NCBI RefSeq assembly: GCF_958301595.1 | Contig: NZ_CATQJU010000001.1 | Location: 930,001 to 994,000, forward strand | Direction: 5' to 3' | Origin: Porphyromonas vaginalis | GTDB lineage: Bacteria > Bacteroidota > Bacteroidia > Bacteroidales > Porphyromonadaceae | Length of the DNA: 64,000 nucleotides | Shown: positions 9,088 through 20,012 of the stretch, piece after piece | How positions within the stretch are numbered: position 1 is the first letter of the stretch | How the letters are laid out: each line of letters begins with the position of its first letter | Notes under the pieces: generated by a model | Database searches by the model: none | What the model was told of the DNA's origin: nothing | What the model saw: only the letters and a program-made list of their open reading frames with translations | Translations under genes and position numbers: made by a program

Positions 9088-9154
9088 AGAGATTAGAGGT
9101 TAGAGATTAGAGGTTAGAGATTAGAAGTTAGAGATTAGAAGTTAGAGATTAGAG
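9088..9154. repeat. 14-bp tandem repeat AGAGATTAGAGGTT
   Basis: Nearly five tandem copies of a 14-bp unit (AGAGATTAGAGGTT, later copies AGAGATTAGAAGTT) abut the right end of element copy 1 and stop 23 bases before the topB stop codon. The same word family abuts copies 2 and 3. Confidence 0.85.
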
Positions 9155-9176
9155 GGGAGCCTCTAGAGGACTTTAG

Positions 9177-11000
9177 TTAGAAGCCTCGCACCTCAGAGAC
9201 GAGCGTAGAGACCTGTGCTTTGAGTTCGTTGAGAAACTGTCCTGGGTCGTACTCCCGACTCTCTATCTGTCGTAGCTTGAGCTCCCAGCGACCCGTCAGC
9301 TCGGCACTCTTGAGTAGGGGATCTTGTATCGACTCGATCAGCTGTATGCCAGCCGGCGTGGCACGTAGCGACTTGCCCTCACGAACTATGTAGCCCCGCT
9401 TGAAGAGCGTCTCGATGATAGCTGCGCGTGTGGAGGGGCGACCGATGCCGTTCATCTTAAGCGCATCTCGTAGCTCCTCATCCTCGACACCCTTGCCTGC
9501 CGTCTCCATAGCACGTAGGAGCGTTGCCTCCGTGTAGTAGCGGGGTGGCGTAGAGGTGCTCTCACGTATCGATGGCTCGTGCGGTCCCGACTCGCCCTCC
9601 TTAAAGGGGGGGAGTGTCTGCTCCTTGTCTTTCTCTTTGGCACCCTCAGTGGTGTCGTCTCCCTCCTTGCCACTGTCGGGCTTGAGTACCTCACGCCATC
9701 CCTCCACGAGGATCGTCTTGCCAGAGGCGCGTAGCGGGTACTCCTCGACGGTAGCGCGTACGGTGGTCGTCGAGACCTTAGCATCGGGGTAGAAGGCGGC
9801 TATGTAGCGCAGTGCCACAAGGAGGTAGATCTGCTCCTCATCGGGCGTGAGTCCGCTACTCAGCTGTCCTGTTGGGATGATCGCATGGTGGTCGGTGATC
9901 TTCTTATTGTCAAAGACCTTCTTGCTCTTCTTCAGCGGTTTGCCACTGCTCAGTAGCGGTGCGATGAAGCCCCCGAGAGCCGCATGCCGTGCAATGCCTT
10001 GGAGTGTCTCTCCCACCTTAGGGTATTGGTCTTCGGGTAGGAAGGTGGTATCGACACGTGGGTAGGTGGTCACCTTCTTTTCGTAGAGAGACTGTATGAG
10101 TCGGAGCGTCTGCTCAGCCGTGTAGCCAAACTTCTTATTTGCCTCTACCTGTAGCGAGGTGAGGTCGAAGAGTCGTGGCGGGTACTCCGTCGACTTCTTC
10201 TGCTCGACCGCCTGCACGACGAGTGGCTCCTTAGCGATTCGCTCGATCAGCTCCTCAACCTGCTGTCGCTCGGCAAAGGTCACCTCGACCTCTTGCGTTG
10301 TGTCTGCCCTAAAGAGCGTCCCCCGGTAAGTGGTCTGCATCTCGTAGGTTGTGACCGGTACGAAGCTCTCGATCTCCGCCTGTCTGTCAACGACCAGTGC
10401 CAGTGTCGGGGTCTGCACACGACCTACTGAGCGCACACCTCGCTGCCGACCGCCATAGCGATCTGTGAGGGTGTAGAGACGTGTCCCGTTGATCCCTAGG
10501 AGCCAGTCGCCGATGGCTCGTGCCAAGCCAGCGTAGTAGAGTGTGTCTAGCTCTTTGCTGGGGCGCAAGTTGGCAAAGCCCTCGCGAATTGACTGGTCCG
10601 TCAGCGAGGAGATCCAGAGACGCTCCACGGGACAGGTGCAGCCCGCTAGTTGGAGTACCCAGCGCTGTATCAGCTCGCCCTCTTGGCCTGCATCGCCGCA
10701 GTTGATCACACGCTCAGCTTGCGAGACTAGCTCTTGGATAATGGCAAACTGCCGCTCGATGTGCTCCTCCTGGATCAGCTTGATGCCGAAGCGCTCTGGG
10801 ATCATCGGCAGCGAAGCGAGTCGCCATCCCTGCCAACTGGTCTGGTAGTCCTCTGGCTCCTTGAGCGTGCAGAGGTGACCATAGGTCCAGGTGACGGCAT
10901 AGCCATTGCCCTCGATATAGCCCGAGCGAGCTGTAGTGGCTCCGAGTATCTTGGCTATGTCACGCGCTACGGACGGTTTCTCAGCGATACAGACGATCAT
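9177..11000 (-). CDS. topB: DNA topoisomerase III
   Basis: Type IA topoisomerase (607 residues) that unlinks single-stranded DNA intermediates. It has the N-terminal Toprim domain (MIVCIAEKPSVARDIA, then NCGDAGQEGELIQRW with the metal-binding acidic residues) and the active-site tyrosine in KKVTTYPRVDTTFLPED near residue 310. The C-terminus ends soon after the domain containing NGIGRPSTRAAIIETL. No cysteine-rich zinc ribbons follow, so it is shorter than enterobacterial TopB. Its start lies 10 bases downstream of the prfB stop. Confidence 0.92.
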   Translation of the reverse strand: MIVCIAEKPSVARDIAKILGATTARSGYIEGNGYAVTWTYGHLCTLKEPEDYQTSWQGWRLASLPMIPERFGIKLIQEEHIERQFAIIQELVSQAERVINCGDAGQEGELIQRWVLQLAGCTCPVERLWISSLTDQSIREGFANLRPSKELDTLYYAGLARAIGDWLLGINGTRLYTLTDRYGGRQRGVRSVGRVQTPTLALVVDRQAEIESFVPVTTYEMQTTYRGTLFRADTTQEVEVTFAERQQVEELIERIAKEPLVVQAVEQKKSTEYPPRLFDLTSLQVEANKKFGYTAEQTLRLIQSLYEKKVTTYPRVDTTFLPEDQYPKVGETLQGIARHAALGGFIAPLLSSGKPLKKSKKVFDNKKITDHHAIIPTGQLSSGLTPDEEQIYLLVALRYIAAFYPDAKVSTTTVRATVEEYPLRASGKTILVEGWREVLKPDSGKEGDDTTEGAKEKDKEQTLPPFKEGESGPHEPSIRESTSTPPRYYTEATLLRAMETAGKGVEDEELRDALKMNGIGRPSTRAAIIETLFKRGYIVREGKSLRATPAGIQLIESIQDPLLKSAELTGRWELKLRQIESREYDPGQFLNELKAQVSTLVSEVRGF

Positions 11001-11010
11001 AGAGGGTTAC

Positions 11011-12133
11011 TTATTCATTAGTCGTACCAGCTCCCGTCTGCATCAGGTAAGCCTTGATAAAAGCGTCTAGATCGCCATCCATGACCCCGTTGACATCGGA
11101 AGTCTGATAGTTCGTACGGTGATCCTTGACACGACGATCATCGAAGACGTAGCTGCGTATCTGGGAGCCCCACTCGATCTTCTTCTTATTTGCCTCGACT
11201 TCGCTCTGAGCAGCACGGCGACGCTCCAGCTCCTTGTCGTAGAGCTGCGAGCGCAGGAGGCGCAGAGCGTTCTCACGATTGTCCATCTGTGAGCGGGTCT
11301 CAGTGTTTTCGATCACGATCTCCTCCGTCTCGCCTGTGTCGGGGTCGGTGTACTGGTAGTGGAGGCGTACGCCCGTCTCCACCTTGTTGACATTCTGCCC
11401 GCCAGCTCCGCTCGAGCGGAAGGTATCCCACGAGAGCAAGCCGGGGTTCACCTCGACCTCTATCGTATCGTCCACGAGGGGTACGACAAAGACTGAAGCA
11501 AACGAAGTCATTCGCTTGCCTTGTGCATTATAGGGAGAGACGCGTACGAGGCGGTGCACGCCGTTTTCACTCTTGAGGAAGCCGTAAGCCAGCTCGCCCT
11601 CGATCTGCATGGTGACCGTCTTGATGCCGGCATCGTCGCCGTCCTGCCAGTTGGTGATGGTCACCTTGTAGCCCGACCGCTCTGCCCAGCGCTGGTACAT
11701 ACGCACCAGCATAGAGGCCCAGTCCTGGCTCTCGGTGCCACCCGCACCCGCATTGATCTTGAGGACAGCCCCTAGGCGATCCTCCTCAGCGCTCAGCATA
11801 TTGCGCAGCTCGAGGTCTTCGACCAGCTTGATGGCACGGGCATAGGCGTCGTCCACATCTTGCTCTTCGATGGCCTCCTCTTTGTAAAAGTCGTACGCCA
11901 GAGCCACCTCTTGCGTTGCGGCATCGACAGCCTCAAAAGCCTCGATCCATGAGCGTATCTCGCCCACACGTCGCATCTGCTGCTGGGCTCGTGGCACATC
12001 ATCCCAAAAGTCTGGAGCTTGTGTCCGGAGCTCCTCTTCTTCTAGTTGGACACGTCGCTGGTCGATGTCAAAGATACCTCCCCAGCGCCTTCGTGCGCTC
12101 CAACAGCTCTGCTAGTTGGTCCTGTGTTATCAT
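11011..12133 (-). CDS. prfB: Peptide chain release factor 2, with programmed +1 frameshift
   Basis: RF2 ends translation at UGA and UAA. The zero-frame start is ATG at 12133 (MITQDQLAELLERTKALGRYL); this 21-codon frame ends at an in-frame TGA (12068-12070). A +1 shift at CTT TGA C joins it to the long frame that continues DIDQRRVQLEEEELR and carries the peptidyl-hydrolysis motif in GAGGQNVNKVET. The combined protein is about 373 residues, the normal RF2 size. The long frame alone (from 11997) would lack the N-terminal helices. Because the stop is UGA, RF2 shortage raises readthrough into the full product, the classical autoregulatory loop. Confidence 0.96.
12067..12083 (-). promoter_or_regulatory. 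prfB recoding site: internal Shine-Dalgarno-like stimulator plus CTTTGAC slip site
   Basis: The minus strand reads GGGGAGGTATCTTTGAC. The purine-rich GGGGAGG (12077-12083) lies three bases (TAT) upstream of the CTT codon, the same spacing as in the well-studied E. coli site, and the slip occurs at CTT-TGA-C. The downstream +1 frame begins GAC at 12069. Confidence 0.95.
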
Positions 12134-12211
12134 AATATATAGTGTTGTCTAGAGAGCGTATGTCACGATGGTGTGGCGCGCGCTCTTTGATTTATTGTGT
12201 GAAATGGGAGG

Positions 12212-14023
12212 TCAAAGGTACAGCTTTTCGATCAGCTCGGCGTACTGCTCGAGGATCGCTTTGCGCTTCAGCTTGAGCGTCGGGGTAAGTGTACCCGCCT
12301 CGATGGAGAATGGCTCGGCGAGCAGGGCGATGCGCTTGACCTTCTCAAAGCCCGCTAGGTGCGCCTGCAGGGGCTCTATGTGACTTAGGAGCATGTCGCA
12401 CACCTCGCTGCGCTGCGCTAGATCTGCCGTGGGGAGATCGGCCAGTGCCTCCTGACCACGCTCACGGAGTCGACGACGTAGCTGCTCGTAGTTCGGATAG
12501 ATCAGTGCTGCGACAAACTTGCGCTCGTCGGCCACCACAGCGCACTGCTCGATGAGCGGACTGCTACTCAGGAGTGACTCGATCTGCTGCGGAGCGATGT
12601 ACTTACCATTGCTCGTCTTGTACAGCTCTTTGATCCGCTCGGTGAAGAATAGTGTACTCCCTTCGAGCCGTCCGGCATCGCCCGTCCGGAACCACCCGTC
12701 CTCGGTGAAGGCGGCAGCATTTGCCTCATCATTGTGGTAGTATCCAGGCGTGATAGTCTCGCCACGTAGCTGTATCTCTTGCGTCTCGGGATCTATGCGT
12801 ACCTCTACGCCTGGCACGACTTCCCCGACGGAGCCTATGACGTAGCGCCCCAGTAGGTAGCAAGAGACTGTGGCTGAGGACTCGGAGAGCCCATAGCCGA
12901 CGACAATGTTAAAGCCGGCCGACTGCAGGAACTCGTTGATCTCATTCGAGAGGGGAGCCCCTGCTGTCGGGAAGAAGCGTCCTCGCTCCAGTCCTAAGAC
13001 ACGCTTGAGGATATAGAATACGGTGTAGCGGTAGAGGGCGTTGGAGATGCGTAGGCCCCACGGAGCTTTGCGCCCATGGATGCGGTAGTCGATATGATAC
13101 CTATGCCCCACGCGTAGTGCCTTCCTGTAGATGCGCTGCATCATAGGCTTCGCCTGCTCGATGTGCTCCTGTACGCCTTGGTAGACTTTCTCCCAATATC
13201 GTGGCACATTGCACATCACCGTGGGGCGTATCTGTGGCATCAGCTCCATGATGCGCTTTGGGTTCGTCACAACAACCACTTTGATAGCAGTGGCAAGGCA
13301 AAAGTAGACCCAGAGCTTCTCGAAGACATGGCTCAGCGGGAGGAAGTTGACCGAGACGTCATGATCGTTTAGCGTCGGGAAGAGCTTCTGGTGCCGCTCT
13401 ACCTGCGCTAAGATCATGTGATGGGTGATCTGTACTCCCTTGGGAGTGCCTGTGGTGCCTGAGGTGTAGATGATGACAGCTGTCTCATCGGCCGTGCCAG
13501 CACCCAGCTGCGCCCGCACCTCTGTCTCGTAGGGCATCGCATCGCCCATCGATAGGAAGGTATCAAAGTACTCACTCCGCTCGTCGGCTGGATCACGCAC
13601 CACTCGCTCGTCTAGTATGACCAGCTGCTGTAGTGTAGGGTGGGTCGCTAGGAGTGGGTAGACATTGTTGTACTGAAACTGCTCCCCCACGAGTATTAGC
13701 TTGACTCCTGCATGCTCCGTGATGTAGGCAACCTGCTCTGGTGAGCAAGTGGCATAGAGGGGTACGCAGACGGCACGTATAGCCATCAGTCCCAGCTCGG
13801 TGATGATGCCCTCCATCATGTTTTGCGAGTAGAGAGCCACGCGGTCGCCTGGCTGCACACCAGCCCGTACGAGAGCCTGTGCCGCCAGCATAATCTGCTC
13901 AGCAAACTGCTCTCCGCTCCATTCGTGCCACTGCTCCTCAGGAGTCCGATCCATATAGCGTAGGAGGGTCTTGTGGCGATAAGTGGTTGTAAAGAGTTTG
14001 AGCAGATCACTCAGATGGTTCAT
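12212..14023 (-). CDS. Long-chain fatty acid-CoA ligase (AMP-binding family)
   Basis: A 603-residue adenylate-forming enzyme that activates fatty acids to acyl-CoA through acyl-AMP. The phosphate-binding loop is IIYTSGTTGTPKG near residue 187. Further motifs are the adenine-binding YGLSESSATVS, the GWFRTGDAGRL hinge and TSNGKYIAPQQIE near the C-terminus. No membrane or signal segment is visible. It resembles the eukaryote-like FadD15/ACSL branch common in Bacteroidota. A MarR regulator lies 61 bases upstream on the same strand and could control it, which is inference from position only. Confidence 0.88.
   Translation of the reverse strand: MNHLSDLLKLFTTTYRHKTLLRYMDRTPEEQWHEWSGEQFAEQIMLAAQALVRAGVQPGDRVALYSQNMMEGIITELGLMAIRAVCVPLYATCSPEQVAYITEHAGVKLILVGEQFQYNNVYPLLATHPTLQQLVILDERVVRDPADERSEYFDTFLSMGDAMPYETEVRAQLGAGTADETAVIIYTSGTTGTPKGVQITHHMILAQVERHQKLFPTLNDHDVSVNFLPLSHVFEKLWVYFCLATAIKVVVVTNPKRIMELMPQIRPTVMCNVPRYWEKVYQGVQEHIEQAKPMMQRIYRKALRVGHRYHIDYRIHGRKAPWGLRISNALYRYTVFYILKRVLGLERGRFFPTAGAPLSNEINEFLQSAGFNIVVGYGLSESSATVSCYLLGRYVIGSVGEVVPGVEVRIDPETQEIQLRGETITPGYYHNDEANAAAFTEDGWFRTGDAGRLEGSTLFFTERIKELYKTSNGKYIAPQQIESLLSSSPLIEQCAVVADERKFVAALIYPNYEQLRRRLRERGQEALADLPTADLAQRSEVCDMLLSHIEPLQAHLAGFEKVKRIALLAEPFSIEAGTLTPTLKLKRKAILEQYAELIEKLYL
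12213..12220 (-). promoter_or_regulatory. Promoter -7 box for prfB
   Basis: TACCTTTG on the minus strand overlaps the last codons of the acyl-CoA synthetase gene and lies about 80 bases before the prfB ATG. No TTG is seen at -33. Confidence 0.45.
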
Positions 14024-14031
14024 GGTCAGGG

Positions 14032-14064
14032 TAGAGCTTAGAAGTTAGAGATTAGAGTTTAGAG
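14032..14064. repeat. TTAGAGG-type low-complexity repeat
   Basis: GTAGAGCTTAGAAGTTAGAG...TTTAGAGG units fill half of the 61-base gap between the MarR gene and the acyl-CoA synthetase gene. Confidence 0.7.
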
Positions 14065-14084
14065 GGAGCACTCCTTGTTGGCGG

Positions 14085-14744
14085 TTAGCGTGCGTGATGG
14101 TCGATAGGCATCTTCTGGACTAGCTCAGCTAGATCCGTATCTCGCTCTGAGAGAAAGAGTGGATGATTGCTCTCGTAGAGCTGCTCATGGAGTGAGTGGA
14201 GGAAGATCTTTTGGTCCCACGAGAGATCTCGTAGGAGTATATCGCTACTCTGCTGCATACGCGGTAGTAGCTCCTTGACTACCTCTCGCCCCTTAGGGGT
14301 GATGCTGAGGAGTAAGCTACGTCTATCCTGTAGATTGCGCGTCTGCGAGATCAGTCCTCCCTTGAGTAGACGACGGATGATCTCACTCCCAGAGGTTTTT
14401 TCGACTACGTTGTAGTTGTTGAGCTCGGTCTTGGTCATCTCCCCTTTTGCCATGAGTGTGATGAGGTAGGAATACTCATCGATGGTCTGCAGGGGTGTAT
14501 CTTTGATCGCTTTACGCACGAGGCTACGCATATAGCGGTAGACGAAGCTGATGTCACGAGCGATCATCGCATTGAGATAGGCATGACGATGTGCCCCTGT
14601 CTTAGGTTCTTCGGAGCTTTTTTGCTGCTCAAGGGACTGATCGGCAAAGTGCAAAAAGTTGCTCATTGACTGCTCTGCATTCCCACGAAACTCTTCGTAC
14701 CTCTCGACTAGGTCGAGCAGCTCATGTAATAAAGGATAACTCAT
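14085..14744 (-). CDS. MarR-family transcriptional regulator
   Basis: A 219-residue protein with an N-terminal helical extension and a winged helix-turn-helix at about 105-185: the recognition region NYNVVEKTSGSEIIRRLLKGGLI is followed by the wing with the family signature QDRRSLLLSITPKG. MarR proteins bind palindromic operators as dimers and usually respond to phenolics, fatty acids or oxidants. The likely targets are itself and the downstream acyl-CoA ligase. It is longer than a typical MarR (about 140-150 residues) because of the N-terminal extension. Confidence 0.85.
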   Translation of the reverse strand: MSYPLLHELLDLVERYEEFRGNAEQSMSNFLHFADQSLEQQKSSEEPKTGAHRHAYLNAMIARDISFVYRYMRSLVRKAIKDTPLQTIDEYSYLITLMAKGEMTKTELNNYNVVEKTSGSEIIRRLLKGGLISQTRNLQDRRSLLLSITPKGREVVKELLPRMQQSSDILLRDLSWDQKIFLHSLHEQLYESNHPLFLSERDTDLAELVQKMPIDHHAR

Positions 14745-14764
14745 AGTGCTGTGTGCTAAAGCCT

Positions 14765-14968
14765 TTAACGGTTTCTATACCGCTCTAGTGGGACGAAAAT
14801 CCACAACAGGACGTAGATGGGGATGCCCGCAAAAGCAGTTGTAAATGTAAGCACTAAGTAGATGAGCCGTACGATCGTCGGATCCCACCCGAAGTAGTCT
14901 GCGATGCCGCCACATACGCCTCCTATCCATGCTTCGCGAGAGCGATAAAGTCTCTTGTTGTTAGCCAT
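14765..14968 (-). CDS. PspC-domain membrane protein
   Basis: A 67-residue protein that is almost wholly a PspC domain: KRLYRSREAWIGGVCGGIADYFGWDPTIVRL, then one hydrophobic segment (LIYLVLTFTTAFAGIPIYVLLWIFV) and a basic tail. The open frame reaches 15040, but MANNKRLY at 14968 is the natural start because the domain begins at once. PspC-like proteins act in membrane-stress responses; no other psp gene is nearby. Its stop is 20 bases before the MarR ATG, so the two are probably co-transcribed. Confidence 0.85.
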   Translation of the reverse strand: MANNKRLYRSREAWIGGVCGGIADYFGWDPTIVRLIYLVLTFTTAFAGIPIYVLLWIFVPLERYRNR

Positions 14969-15051
14969 AGCTGTATTGGTTGGTTTTATATTGATAAGTC
15001 TATCGTAGTTTCTTAGGCCTGGACGACCTCGGAGCTGCACTGGTTCTGCTA

Positions 15052-15059
15052 CAAATGTA
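15052..15059 (-). promoter_or_regulatory. Promoter -7 box for the PspC gene
   Basis: TACATTTG on the minus strand, matching TAnnTTTG, 83 bases before the PspC start. Confidence 0.4.
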
Positions 15060-15354
15060 CAAAAAGTTCTAGACTCAGTAGACGAGCGAACTGTGAGATG
15101 CCCGACGGCTCCATGCGCACACTGCTCGGAGTGCTACAATCTGAGGAGCAGGTGGTCGCATCGTGGTACGTATCGTAAGCAATACTCCATCTCCATGTGG
15201 AGATTTAGAATTTTTACGTTGGAGTCCTCGCTTTCTCTTCGCGGGGGGGGGGAAGGATATCGACTCGGAACGAAGAAAAACGAACAAATGCCCCCGATTT
15301 GACCATAAAATGACTCTTAACAAGAGGATATTGAGAGATTTTTGCCCAAAATAG
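15060..15354. other. Gene-free region between PspC and HU, with element fragment and a 10-G run
   Basis: No supported gene. A degenerate piece of the CCACGTGG element is seen at about 15187-15230 (CTCCATGTGGAGATTTAGAA). A run of ten G residues occupies 15243-15252. The open frames across this stretch have no recognisable content. Confidence 0.6.
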
Positions 15355-15384
15355 TTGCAGAGAACGAAAAAACCACTATCTTTG
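15355..15384 (+). promoter_or_regulatory. Promoter of the HU gene
   Basis: TTG at 15355-15357, a 19-base spacer, then TATCTTTG at 15377-15384: a full match to the Bacteroidota housekeeping promoter. Transcription would give a leader of roughly 120 bases before the HU ATG at 15509. Confidence 0.85.
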
Positions 15385-15508
15385 AGGCGTGAATAGAACT
15401 GAACATCAAGCAGAACGACTCTAGAGAGCCACTTCGCAAGTCGTCAGAGCTATTCGCAAGAACCTATATGTAGGACAAATGTATTACTAATCATAAACAA
15501 GTTTATCT

Positions 15509-15781
15509 ATGAATAAAACAGATTTCATCAAGACTGTTGCCGAGAAGGCTCAGCTAACTCAGAAGGACGCAAAGGCTGTCTATGAGGCTATGGTAGAGAC
15601 CATCCACGAGGAGATGAAGAAGGGCGAGCGCCTTACACTCGTAGGCTTTGGCTCATTCTACGTTTCTCAGCGCGCTGCTCGCAAGGGCATCAACCCACAG
15701 TCTGGCAAGACAATCCAGATCAAGGCTAGCAAGTCTATCAAGTTTAAGCCTAGCTCAGCTCTAGACATCAACAAGAAGTAA
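15509..15781 (+). CDS. hup: HU-family DNA-binding protein
   Basis: A 90-residue nucleoid protein. The N-terminal helices MNKTDFIKTVAEKAQLTQKD, the hydrophobic core GERLTLVGFGSFYVSQRAARKG and the DNA-binding arm ending in INPQSGKTIQIKASKS are all typical of HU/IHF. It binds and bends DNA as a dimer. It has its own strong promoter and is followed by a terminator, so it is probably transcribed alone. The AT-rich codon choice differs slightly from its neighbours, as is common for highly expressed genes. Confidence 0.95.
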   Translation: MNKTDFIKTVAEKAQLTQKDAKAVYEAMVETIHEEMKKGERLTLVGFGSFYVSQRAARKGINPQSGKTIQIKASKSIKFKPSSALDINKK

Positions 15782-15843
15782 GCACTAGCTACGCACATGG
15801 ATACCATCGGGAGTGCTATCGCCCTCTCGAGGTGTATCAATAA

Positions 15844-15887
15844 AAGAGAGAGGGGCAGACTCCGTACAGAGTCTACCCCTCTCTCTT
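15844..15887. terminator. Bidirectional terminator between HU and the MATE gene
   Basis: AAGAGAGAGGGGCAGACTC (15844-15862) pairs with GAGTCTACCCCTCTCTCTT (15869-15887), a 19-bp stem with one mismatch and a 6-base loop. It lies between two convergent genes and can serve both. Confidence 0.9.
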
Positions 15888-15903
15888 AACTATAAGTTGC
15901 TTG

Positions 15904-17262
15904 CTATCGAGTCGCCCTACGGAAGGAGTACCTGAGGATGAGCCCCAAGAGCGTGAGGCTCACGGGGAAGGCAAACCAAATGCCCATCAATTGCAGTGGC
16001 GCACCATGCAGTCCGATGTTAAAGCCGAAGAGCCACGCCATAGCAGGCGCCACAATCAGGTGACACAGAGCAGCTGCGGGGGCCAGTACCGTCACACGAC
16101 TGATCCCTCTGAGCGCATTGGCATAGATGATCTGTAGTGCATCGCCTATCTGGTAGATGCAGAGTGGAATGAGTGCTAGGTAAGTCGCCTCAGCGACCGA
16201 GAGATCGGCATTGAAGAGGCGCACCACTGGCTCGCGAAACAGAACTAGGAGTGGCATCATCACAGCTGCTACAAAGAGACAGAGGTAGACGCCCGCACTA
16301 GCCACGTGGCGGGTCTCTTGTCGCTCTCCTTGTGCTAGGAGCGTGCTGCTACGTATCGCTGTGGCTGCGCCGATGCCGTAGTAGACCATGAAGCCCAGCG
16401 TACTGACTGTCGCAATGATCTGATGCGCTGCCAAGGCTGACGTACCGATCCGAGCGACCAAGATGACCGCTATCGAAAAGGAAGCTGCCTCCATACCCAT
16501 CTGCAGTGCTACGGGAGTGCCTAGTCGTAGCAATGGTGCCATCCCCTCACGCCACGACCAGCGCAAGCGCCGCAACCGCTCCAGGATCTCACGATAGCGT
16601 GGTAGCAGAGCAGTCACAGCAACGATTGCTAGCAGCATCGCTATACGACTGCTCAGCGTTGCTATGCCAGCACCATACAAGCCCCACTCGGGGAAGCCCC
16701 CTTTGCCATAGATGAGAAGGTAGTTGAGACCGATGTTGAGCACATTGCCCGCTAGGGTGATATACATCGGGATCTGCGTATCTCCCATCCCCTCGGTGTA
16801 CTGCTTGAACGTATTGAAAAGCATCACCACCATAAAGCCCAAGATCTGGATACGGTAGTAGGGTAGGGCTATGGCGTGTAGCTCATGGGGTAGGTTGAAC
16901 AGCTCCAGACTCCCCTCGAGGAGTAGGAGTCCCCCGCCGATTAAGAGGGCGATCAAGAGGTTGAGCAAGAAGCTATGCCCTAAGTAGTGCGCCACTTGAT
17001 CGGAGCGTCCCCACTCCTTATTGGTTGCCACCAGCGGTGTCAGACCGTAGGAGAAGCCCATCCCGAAGATGATGACTAGGTTGAGAAAGTTATTGACAAA
17101 GGAAGCTGCCGCCAGCTCGTCTAGGCTGTGATGGCTCACCATCACATTGTCGGCAAAGCCCACGAGGATCAGTCCCACCTGTCCGATGATCACGGGCAGG
17201 CCCAGCCGCAGCAAAGGCCTGTAATGCTCCCGACAGCTCCGATAGTATGCACTCCAGCTCAT
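15904..17262 (-). CDS. MATE-family multidrug/sodium antiporter
   Basis: A 452-residue inner-membrane exporter with twelve predicted hydrophobic segments in two halves, the normal MATE size. MATE-like stretches include LGLPVIIGQVGLILVGFADNVMVS at the start, YGLTPLVATNKEWG in the first half and YYGIGAATAIRSSTLLAQG in the second. Such proteins expel cationic drugs using a Na+ or H+ gradient. It lies 23 bases after the ligA stop on the same strand, so it may be read from the recR-ligA message. Confidence 0.9.
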   Translation of the reverse strand: MSWSAYYRSCREHYRPLLRLGLPVIIGQVGLILVGFADNVMVSHHSLDELAAASFVNNFLNLVIIFGMGFSYGLTPLVATNKEWGRSDQVAHYLGHSFLLNLLIALLIGGGLLLLEGSLELFNLPHELHAIALPYYRIQILGFMVVMLFNTFKQYTEGMGDTQIPMYITLAGNVLNIGLNYLLIYGKGGFPEWGLYGAGIATLSSRIAMLLAIVAVTALLPRYREILERLRRLRWSWREGMAPLLRLGTPVALQMGMEAASFSIAVILVARIGTSALAAHQIIATVSTLGFMVYYGIGAATAIRSSTLLAQGERQETRHVASAGVYLCLFVAAVMMPLLVLFREPVVRLFNADLSVAEATYLALIPLCIYQIGDALQIIYANALRGISRVTVLAPAAALCHLIVAPAMAWLFGFNIGLHGAPLQLMGIWFAFPVSLTLLGLILRYSFRRATR

Positions 17263-17285
17263 ATCAAACGAATCTCACCGGACGA

Positions 17286-19331
<2,046 letters not shown>

Positions 19332-19949
19332 TTACTTCACTTGGTCAAAGGGGGTGCGATTCGCGATGGCGCTCCCGAGCGTCACCTCGTCGGCATACTC
19401 GATCTCGTCACCGATAGAGATACCCCGTGCGATGAGCGAGACCAGCACACCCGTAGACTCTAGACGCTTATATATATAGTAGTTGGTCGTGTCACCCTCT
19501 AGGGTCGATCGTATGGCGAGGATCACCTCACGGACAGGCTCCTCCTGGACACGCTCGTAGAGAGACTCAATCTCCAGGTCGTTTGGTGTGATGCCATCTA
19601 TCGGAGAGATGATTCCGCCCAAGACGTGGTATAGACCTTTGTATCGGTGCGTCTGCTCGATGGTCAGCACGTCCTTCACCTGCTCGACGACGCAGACGGT
19701 GCTCTGGTCTCGCTGCGGATCGGAGCAAATGTCGCAGAGCGGGCTGTCGCTGATACAGTGGCATCGCTCGCAATAGCAGATCTTCTGGCGAAGGTCTATG
19801 ATTGCCTCCCCCAGATGCTGCGCATAGGAGGGCGGCTGACGAAGCAGGTGCAGCGCCATACGCATAGCAGTCTTGCGCCCTATGCCAGGAAGGAGGGAGA
19901 GCTGATCTACGGCACGCTCGAGCCATTGGGAGGGGTACTGATCTTTCAT
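19332..19949 (-). CDS. recR: Recombination protein RecR
   Basis: A 205-residue RecR, which acts with RecO/RecF to load RecA at gaps. It has the helix-hairpin-helix LSLLPGIGRKTAMRMAL, a C4 zinc finger (CERCHCISDSPLCDIC) and a Toprim domain (VCVVEQVKDVLTIEQ, then GLYHVLGGIISPIDGI). The length is normal. It leads the recR-ligA-MATE group, and a -7 box lies 17 bases upstream of its ATG. Confidence 0.95.
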   Translation of the reverse strand: MKDQYPSQWLERAVDQLSLLPGIGRKTAMRMALHLLRQPPSYAQHLGEAIIDLRQKICYCERCHCISDSPLCDICSDPQRDQSTVCVVEQVKDVLTIEQTHRYKGLYHVLGGIISPIDGITPNDLEIESLYERVQEEPVREVILAIRSTLEGDTTNYYIYKRLESTGVLVSLIARGISIGDEIEYADEVTLGSAIANRTPFDQVK

Positions 19950-19966
19950 AGTCTAGTAGGTCGCCA

Positions 19967-19974
19967 CAAAGATA
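19967..19974 (-). promoter_or_regulatory. Promoter -7 box for recR
   Basis: TATCTTTG on the minus strand, 17 bases before the recR ATG. No clear -33 TTG. Confidence 0.5.
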
Positions 19975-20012
19975 CGAAAATGGAGACTGTCGATTGTAGG
20001 ATATCAAGACGA

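Noticed and set aside
8700-9176. CRISPR array
   Set aside because: The repeats are contiguous tandem or palindromic units without unique spacers of constant length, and no cas gene is in the window.
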